A stretch of 64,000 nucleotides of DNA from Paramacrobiotus metropolitanus (Eukaryota > Tardigrada > Eutardigrada > Parachela > Macrobiotidae), in NCBI RefSeq assembly GCF_019649055.1, contig NW_026570436.1:1-64000 (forward strand), read 5' to 3'. Position 1 is the stretch's first letter. Each line of letters starts with the position of its first letter. The position numbers and the translations under genes were made by a program. The notes below the pieces were generated by a model, which saw nothing but the letters and a program-made list of their open reading frames with translations, was not told the origin of the DNA and did not search any database. This document shows, piece after piece, positions 56,409 through 64,000 of this stretch.

Positions 56409-56781
56409 TGTCACAAGCTATGCAACACTCTCACTCTGTCCGAGGGGAAGATTGGCTACTTCCAAGTCGGAGGGAGCTGCCAGTGCCGCTCTACTAGGGG
56501 GGAAGAATGGCTACTTCCTAGCCTAGGAAGCTGATGACCAGCAAAACTACTTGCTGCTACTAAACGAAACGAGAGAGCCGCACTTTCCAGATCAAATTTA
56601 ATAACAAAAGCAAAAGATCAGAAAATGCAACTGACTCTATAACAGAGAATGCCCGGCTTTTATAGGCCGTGAATAACAGCGAGTGATTACGTAACAGCTC
56701 CGGCGGCTACGCCGGCCAATAGGAAGACATGTAGGGGATAAACGTACTACATAATAACTCCCGTAAGGAGAGGGCACGACA
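56409..56781 (-). repeat. 5' LTR of gypsy element
   Basis: This is the partner of 48253-48625. Inside it on the - strand comes AGTGGCGCTCC, whose TGGCGC part may be a primer-binding site, but the match is short. Confidence 0.92.
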
Positions 56782-56785
56782 GGAG

Positions 56786-57318
56786 GGACACAAGTGTACA
56801 TGTACCTGACCAACCTTAAGATTTACAGTACCGGTACTATTCAGGACTCTATTAATTTTATACTGTAGTAACTGTACTATTAGTTCTGCAACGCGGTTTC
56901 GTGGTGCGAGAAGCCGGTGGTACTGAACTTAACTGTGTAGTACCGTGCCACTAATACAGAGTCTGTACACACGGGGAACCCCAGTCGGCACTGGCACTCT
57001 TATCAATTTACGGTTTTTCCGTGCAGAACCAAACTCTATTTTTCCAGAAACAGATGCGTAACAATAAACGATGCACATCATCACACCTAACAATTTGTCT
57101 GCAAATGCGCCATCGGGAACTGCAATCTTCAGCTGCGCAAACATTCTTCACAACAGCATTTGAACAAGCTTCAATTTTATGTCGGCAGCTTCACTGTCAG
57201 CGAGTACAGTATCGGAACGTCATCGTATCGAAAGCGCAGTAGCACTACAACTCCCCACGTGAAGGGTATAAATACAGAATAATTTAGCTTTTACACAGAG
57301 AAGTATAAACATCACAGC
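56786..57318. other. Intergenic, no gene recognised
   Basis: Between the gypsy element and the last Rubicon exon I see only short frames. A TATA-like word (GGGTATAAATAC) lies at about 57257 on the + strand without an identifiable gene behind it. Confidence 0.45.
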
Positions 57319-60300
57319 TTAAGAAGCAGGAAGCGGAAGCACGGGCCCCGGTGCGGCGTTAACGGAGGTCTGGCGTTCGCGGATGGCACGACGGGCCTGT
57401 AAGCGGACACAGCGCGGACAGGGCCGTTGGCGCATACACTTGGCATGGAAGCAATCGCCGCAGCTGCCGCACTGGTACACCGTCGTCAGCTGGAAGGGGA
57501 AGATGGGCCGCTCATCCCGGCAGAATTCACAGATGAAGCCCCGTGCGCCACACTCCTGAGAACAGTGGATAATCACTCATAAGTCACAACCAACAATCGC
57601 AACAATGTAAACAACAACTGAGAAAACGCATTTGTCTTTATAATATAAACAAAATAAGGACCAAAATTAGCAGAATCTATGAAGCAAAAATAAAGCCATA
57701 CAAAACGTAGAAGCGTTAGAAAACCGTCGGTAATTCTCGCTAATTCTTGCCAAAAATTATCGCCATTGCACGAAGCATTAGTAATGATATCTAAGAAAGA
57801 ATTATCGACTTATCATCAGCTTTTGAAGTGGTTAATCCTGGTTTAATTCAGTATTGCATACTTCTATTGAAATAACCCTTCCTTGTTGCTATACTCAGCT
57901 ATAGATGCTTATGGTTGTAACTGTAGGTATTCTTAAAATTTCATTCAATGGGGAAGCTTGAAAAAAACTACATTAAATACAATTTTGCCAACTTTGTTAA
58001 CTTTCAAAAGGCGCTAGCGAATCGTACTGCGCTAATCCCAAAGTGCCACTGTTCTACGTTAACTTGTTGGACATAGGGCTGTTCAGTACCGACGCGTGTA
58101 AACGAAGACCAATAATTATGTTTGGAGATATTACACAAAAAACACAGTTTTGTTGCCGGAAACGTACAGCACACGACGTGACATGCGCGATGGCCAGTTC
58201 CGTGATGGGGCGGAGAAATGTGGGCAGAATGGAGTCGCGCACACTACCCAGCATCTCCAAGGAATAACTGTGCACCTGCTCGGATAAGACGCGTGGCAGC
58301 TGCTCGATTTCCGCCTTTATACTGCAAACAGTGTAAATTTTCAATTTTTACTAAAGAAAGTATACGAAAAATCATTAGCGGAATTAATAAATTTAATTAT
58401 TCGATGATTTTTTAATTTATCTATTTAGTCAAAGTAATTTACCAATTTATAAACGCATTTTCGATCGCGGCGAACCAACCTTTGAGAATTATGGCACGTC
58501 CGCACATAATGATTCGCCAGGACTAGCTGCACCCGCAGTTCTCGCGTGATCATCAGTGCCTTGCTTTTTTTGTACAATCCGGCATTGCAGTCGTTGACAT
58601 CGAACAACGGATCCCGATAGATCCGTGAGATGAAATCCGCCGCAAAGTTACTCACGTAGTATTTGGTGAAATCCCATTTCTGCAGGATACGCGCCGGGAT
58701 CATGCTGGTTTTGTATTCATGACAGCAGACGCAGAAATATTTCCCCGTATACTCGCAGTACCTAGAGATCAACAATAATTTCACAAATATGTAATGCTGA
58801 AAAAAAGGAACGTAAAATGGTTTGTCTAAAGTTTACCACTACCGAATGTTCACAATTATCTTGGGCGTAACGATTAGTAAACCAATACCCGTGACAGGCA
58901 GTATCCATCACTCTCCGAATATTCGCATCCATATCACATGACCTCTCATACAATGTAAATCCAAGTACGTAGCAGGCTTCAGTTAAAATACTGAACAACG
59001 AAAATCAACAGCAAAGTTTACTGTTACAAATGGAAGAGAATATGTATTTTCCACAAATTTAGTAATATACTCAACAAATAACAACAAGAAAACAAGCGCA
59101 ATACCGTGGCTTTCCGTGCCGCTTTTTTAAAAAATCCCCGACACATACAAATACAAGTACCGAGCCAATTAATTGTTTTCTAAATCGATTGTTTTCTAAA
59201 TCGGATTCATTGTATAAAGCCGCTACGACGGGTAGTTCCCCTGAGCCATCGTTCTACGAAATTCTCACATAGGTACATCAATAATTATAATACACAAGTA
59301 CAAACTGCGATTAGGCATTTATAAGTCTTGTCGTCATTTATTTTCTGGCTGATTACCACAATCTTTCATGCTCCTTACTGCGCTCTTTACTAACAATAAG
59401 TTCAAGATTAACCTTCAAGTGTTTACGATAGGTGTTAAAGACAGCGATGGATACTGCAATTTAAGGACCTTTAATAAGTATCACGTTAAAGTACAAACTA
59501 AGTACCAGAAAACATAAGTTTGATGATGCATACGAGACAGCGGCAACTACTGCTCCTCTACTATTGCAATTTTATCAGTTTTATCTTCCGCATTCGGGGG
59601 AAAACATCCCGTTCCGAGAGACGTTAAATCATTGCGCCGAGATCGCAGTTTACAGGTCCAAGTGGCATTAATGCGGAAAAATGGACCGCAGACAAATTAT
59701 TATAAATTCTAACCTTCTAATAATCTCAACCAAGCGAGTGTTTCTAATTGGAAAAATTAATTTAAATCTGTTTGACAACTTTTCGTTCGATTTTTTAAAG
59801 TAATTTTACAACAGTTTTATGCCGAGTTCGAAACATCATTAGCCATTGTTCTACGAAGGTTCGCGGAATTTAATGGCTACGTATCAAGGATCCTTGTCGC
59901 GTACCAGTGCTAAAGAAACCCCAACACCTACCGCATCCGCTGCTGCTGCCCGGCATCCATCCGCCCGCCACACCCGGCACACCGACCCTTCTGGTTGAGG
60001 AGGGCCGTCTTGAGATTGACATGCGATTGAATATGGTAGATAATCTGCGGCCGCAGCGGCGCCCATTCCAGATTCCCGCGGATGCGGCTGCAGTGCGCTT
60101 CCGCCGGCACCACGCACACTCCGCGCGGCAACGGCAGCAAGCTACTGCTGTCCTCCGGGACGTCCTCCTCGGCCACCAACCACTCCAGCTCGGCGGCGGA
60201 GGGGATCTGGCTCTCGCGGAAGCGCTTCAGCAGCGAGATGGCGATGGCCTCGGCGCTGTGGGTGTTCTGGAGGGGGGCGGGCCCGGCGGCGCTGACGGTG

Positions 60301-63300
60301 TTCTTGCGTAAAATGGACTGGCTCAGCGATGGACTGCTGGGCTGATCGGACACGCTGGCGTCGTCCGACGACAAGGAGATCTGCATAATTCAGAATGGCG
60401 AATAACGAAAACGGCATGTGATACTTCCACTCGTTACAGCTTAGCGAAATAAATTCTCCTTCTGATTTTGATTAAATAATAATTTATAACTAACGGCAGC
60501 ACAAATAGGCACAAAATAATTTCGAAAAGATTGGCGCTATTAATTAGACACCTAAAAAGTAATCTAAATTTTGCGACAAGACGCTGGTTTCGCCCGAAGA
60601 AAAGGAGCTATGAATATTTCAAAATGGCAAAGATCGAAAGCAACACGCGATACCTTTACTGGCTGCCGCTTAGCCAAATGATTTTTTCGTCTAATTTTGT
60701 CAGGACAAAAAAAGTAATTTAGGATTCGCAACTATTTGTGGATAACTTTCGTAATCTGTAAAGCCGTAACCGTGAGGTCCCAAATGATTATGCCACCGTT
60801 CTACGAATGTTCGCAAAGCTAGAGAACACTAGAGTGCGTGCTAGCCTTAACACTTTTCCGGTCAAATAAACAACAATCCAATTATCCAATATCAGAATAA
60901 AATATGCCACTATTAGTGCTGTGCTAGAAACATAAGCATAAACGTTCTGAAAAAAACGAAAAACCGATAAGGAACAAATTCGCAATATCGTAAAAAATCT
61001 AAAAATTTGAAAACGATGGTAAACAGCCATAAATCCAAATTCAGCATTAATTCTGCATACACGACCGACTTGACAGCATTGCTAAATTGCTACACTGTTC
61101 AATTATTAATAAATTAATATTTAACCGAGGGAAAGTACAATTACAATGCACAAATTTCCACTTCACGCACCTCTTCCCGGTCACTACTGCCCACGGGACT
61201 CCCGCCACTCCCATTCCCGGTGATCACCACCCCCGACGACGACCCGCCACTCCCATCACTCCCGCCGTGGCGACGCTGATAGTGCATCTGTTCCAGGGCG
61301 CAGATGACGGCCTCCGAGATGAGAAAGTGGGCGTTCTCCCGCTCCAGATCCGCGCAGGTCTCCGTGTCCACCTGCGACTGCAGATAGCCGAGCAGGGACT
61401 GCCCGGGCTCCGTGGGCGGGCTGAAGGAGTAGGTGCCGTCCAGGGTGCCGGTGCGCGGGAGATGGTGGGAGCGCATGCGGTGCAGGGTGGGATGGGGGGA
61501 GGCGGTGGAGGAGGAGGGGCGCGAAGGGAGGGAGGCCGAGGGGAGACCATCGGAGCGGGAACGGGTGTGCTGTTTGAGACGGGTGACGGGGCGCGGGGGC
61601 ACCGTGAGGCGCGAGGGGGAGGGTTCCGGGGTGGAACCTCTGCGGAAGAGGAATACAATGATTTCAAAACCACCATAATTTCGGAATGATACATGTACGT
61701 GCTTGCAATGTTTAATTAAAAGTTTTTTTGAGTGTAGGTTATATATTATTCACTGATCACATTCCATGCGTGAAGCCTAGCAAAACTTGGCATATTTGGA
61801 CAACGAGTACAGTATTATCGATCTCGAAAGACAGACCAGTGCACTACTAAAAATTTTGTAGTAATCAAAGTCATCAAAATAAAACGCATGACATTTAGTG
61901 TCTTCCACTTCTTTCTCAGTTTTCGAATTAGGGTTAATTTTTCTAAAGGACAAGATTGTAGTATAGTGGCAATAAAGTAAGTTTATTCCTGCTTAGTAGC
62001 TACGTTGGCTGTTATCAGATTTCTCGTGGTATGTGAAAACTCTTTCAAAAGCCCATACTTTTGTTGCATCAAGTTTTTTGAACCAGTGAAGTTTATTACG
62101 CCTTAAATTTTCAGAAATTATTTTTCAAGCAAATACGATTAAATAATTCCCAGCACGAGTAAAATTAACGATGATTTCCATTTAATTCCATTTAGTACTA
62201 ACCGTGGAGCAAGACGGGATGGCGGCGTCAGCACCGGCGTCCTGGACGCCTTTGGCACGCCGTCTCCCGGAACCGGAGATGGCGCTGCCGTCGTGGTTAT
62301 CGAAACCGACAACGCCGACGTCATGGGAGTATCACGTTTCTCGCGACTGTCCGCTGCTGCGTCGTCCTTCGCATAAAACGGCTCGAAGGCGTTCACTGCG
62401 GCTTTAATGCGTTGTCGGGCGTTCGGCTGCCGCAGCAAAGCAAACGGCTGGTACAGCCGCTGCAGACACTGGTCATTTTCCAAAAAATTCTGCACGAACT
62501 GCCGGTGCCCGCTGGCGGTCGCCAGTACCGTAATCAATCTGTGGAAGAGAGCGTTGCGGCGCAGGACATCCGCAGGATGAGAAAGGGAGATTTCGGGATC
62601 ATTTCCGGATGGGACCGGGAGTTTCGCAAGGGATGGGATGGAAATCGCATCCAACTCCAGCAGCAACGGTGTACACTGCGAAAAATCAAATCCTCGAATA
62701 AATTAAAAATAATTAAAAAATTACAATTAAAATTTCATTTAATCACAACTAAATCAAACCACAGAACATAAGGGAAAAAGTCGATATAAATTACTTAAAT
62801 TATTACAGAAATGTTACTGAATAAATGTTGCAGGAATGCAAACGCCCACATCGTCGCCAGCTCACCGTGGGATCAGTTAAACCGTTCCGCAAAATATTGG
62901 CCAAATCGCCGCAAACCACCGCCAGCGCTTCCTGGAACAGACTGTTGTCGTTGGGATGCGCCACATCCCCACCCGCCAGGGTCTGGCCGACATCCGCTGC
63001 GGTGTTCGGCGGTGTTAGGCCGGTATCGTCGTCGGAGGGTAGCAGGAACGGGACAATTTCCAGCAGAACCCGACAGGCTTCCTCCAGTTGTCCGACCAAA
63101 TCCTGCCTGCAAGATACAGCCACCATAGTACGGTATGACCGTATGAAAGTTCCAGCACAGCAAAATATCAATTCCCACAAAAAGCAAAATATTAATTCTC
63201 ACAATCATATACACTACAGAGCACATCTGCAATCGTTAAGAACTTGTTGGAATCGACGTTCGAAGGCTTGGAATCCGGACGCACAACGCCACTTTACTAC

Positions 63301-63986
63301 GACATCTTCCATTTATATAGGTTTAATACCGTATACCAGTTTGTCTAAATTGTCCTTACTTTATGGAAGTCGATTTTTATTCGAAACTGATTTTAGAACG
63401 AAAATAAGTACATATTATTTGGCGGGGCATATCCTTAAATTATGGAATTAAATTAAAATAGGGAATAGAATTAACTAGGATTTAAAAATAAGAATTAATT
63501 AATTTTAAAATTAAATTATTTAAAACAATTAAATTATTTAAAACAACCTATTAAATTATGGAATTAAAATTAAAATTGCACTAAAACATAAACAGTTTAA
63601 CGGAATCCGAACCCGTAACGAAGAAATTCAAAATATGGAAATGAAAAAAGTATTTAAATTAAATTACGGAATAAGGGACCTGATAAAAGAAAGGAAAATC
63701 AAATCCTGGACATGATTCTATGATAAATCTGATTTTATCTTTTAAATATGGTAAGTTACCGTAAGTACTAAAATGATAATTCCATTCAAATTTGTTCGAG
63801 AAACTGAGAGAGGAATAATGCAAATTTTCACAACTGTGCTTACGAGTCTAGGCTGTCAAGAACACGCTGCAGATTGTCATCCTCATCATATTTCAGAGAC
63901 CGATCAGGAGATTCATCCAGAACCGGAATAATATCACTATGGAGCGGCGATGAGGAGCGCTCAAAAGCCCCCATGGAAGAACTCAT
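57319..63986 (-). CDS. RUBCN: Rubicon homologue (RUN and Rubicon-homology domain protein)
   Basis: My model has eight exons on the - strand: 63986-63844, 63106-62866, 62675-62203, 61639-61171, 60380-59932, 58761-58480, 58321-58168 and 57555-57319. All GT/AG borders are in consistent phase, giving 815 aa (human Rubicon is about 970). Exons 2-3 hold a RUN-type domain (LANILRNGLTDP; HRQFVQNFLEN). Exon 4 is Ser/Pro-rich with the conserved SLLGYLQSQVDTETCADLER block. Exon 5 has ELEWLVAEE and EWAPLRPQII. Exons 5-8 form the Zn-binding Rubicon-homology domain: CAGCGGRMD, YCEYTGKYFCVCCHE, IPARILQKWDFTKYYVSNF, CAECGARGFICEFC, and a final Cys/His cluster with CPRC. Known members bind Rab7 and the Beclin1-Vps34 complex, restraining autophagosome maturation and acting in endocytosis. 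The start is uncertain because the window ends 14 bases upstream with no stop in frame. Confidence 0.88.
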
Positions 63987-64000
63987 ACTAACGCAGCGAT

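Larger units (their letters stand above)
48253..56781 (-). mobile_element. Ty3/gypsy LTR retrotransposon, identical LTRs but broken frames
   Basis: It is an 8.5-kb element bounded by two 373-bp LTRs (TGTCAC...ACGACA) at 48253-48625 and 56409-56781, which read identical by eye, with a 4-bp duplication GGAG (48249-48252; 56782-56785). The - strand order is LTR, Gag, protease, reverse transcriptase, RNase H, integrase, an extra 3' frame, LTR. The order RT-RH-IN defines the Ty3/gypsy group. The coding region is split by several single-base shifts and one TAG, detailed in the separate entries, so this copy is not autonomous. Confidence 0.93.

Noticed and set aside
57250-57300. TATA-like word GGGTATAAATAC as a + strand promoter
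   Set aside because: No + strand gene follows; downstream sequence is antisense to the Rubicon last exon.
58762-58998. Open frame on the - strand inside a Rubicon intron (residues such as YVLGFTLYERSCDMDA)
   Set aside because: The flanking Rubicon exons join directly at a residue pattern conserved in the family (MR|YCEYTGKYFC), leaving no room for an extra exon, and I see no other gene context.
1-64000. CRISPR arrays, tRNA or rRNA genes
   Set aside because: No regularly spaced repeats and no sequence with tRNA or rRNA features was seen.

Overview
The window is animal nuclear DNA. Spliceosomal GT/AG introns interrupt most genes, introns are mostly short to medium, there are TATA boxes and AATAAA signals, and one gene is a clear metazoan Rubicon (autophagy/endosome) homologue. 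The large local families of secreted leucine-rich-repeat (LRR) proteins and BTB/POZ proteins, the intermediate GC content and the small introns fit a compact invertebrate genome. A tardigrade is my best guess, but that is inference and not proven by the sequence.

Layout. From 1 to about 39 kb is a segmentally duplicated array on the + strand whose unit is a two-exon secreted LRR gene followed by a two-exon BTB gene. LRR copies lie at 1-2279, 4258-5982, 7629-9659, 13068-13663, 15625-17634 and 30572-32609, with antisense exon fragments near 3.5, 4.2 and 12.6 kb. Only the 15625-17634 copy (592 aa) has an open reading frame across both exons. The others carry transposon insertions, nonsense changes or frameshifts. 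BTB copies lie at 12107 (broken), 18470 (broken), 19656 (split by a hAT element), 28296, 33929 and 37084 (all three intact), with an inverted intact copy at 46889-45858 and fragments at 44.9 and 47.5 kb. Shared 5' flanks and a common TATA-containing promoter module show that the LRR genes were copied together with their control regions.

Mobile DNA is dense. There is a short element with 8-bp target duplications inside the first LRR gene, a 978-bp TTAA-flanked element (10188-11165), a 240-bp element with subterminal repeats (13711-13950), a 139-bp hAT-type element inside a BTB exon (19862-20000), and a Tc1/mariner-like element (21276-27489) that was itself hit by an LTR retrotransposon with apparently identical 457-bp LTRs (22344-27436). 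A second Ty3/gypsy element (48253-56781) also has apparently identical 373-bp LTRs, but its coding frames are broken, and an extra 3' open frame sits where env would lie.

From 39.9 to 43.4 kb a tandem pair encodes type II membrane proteins. The full member (428 aa) has a cytoplasmic NPxY motif, one transmembrane segment and an extracellular part made of carboxypeptidase-regulatory-like beta domains. The other member stops just after the membrane segment.

From 57.3 to 64 kb the - strand carries an eight-exon Rubicon homologue (815 aa as modelled). A fragment of its fourth exon has been copied next to a BTB fragment at 44.9-45.1 kb. I see no tRNA, rRNA or CRISPR array.
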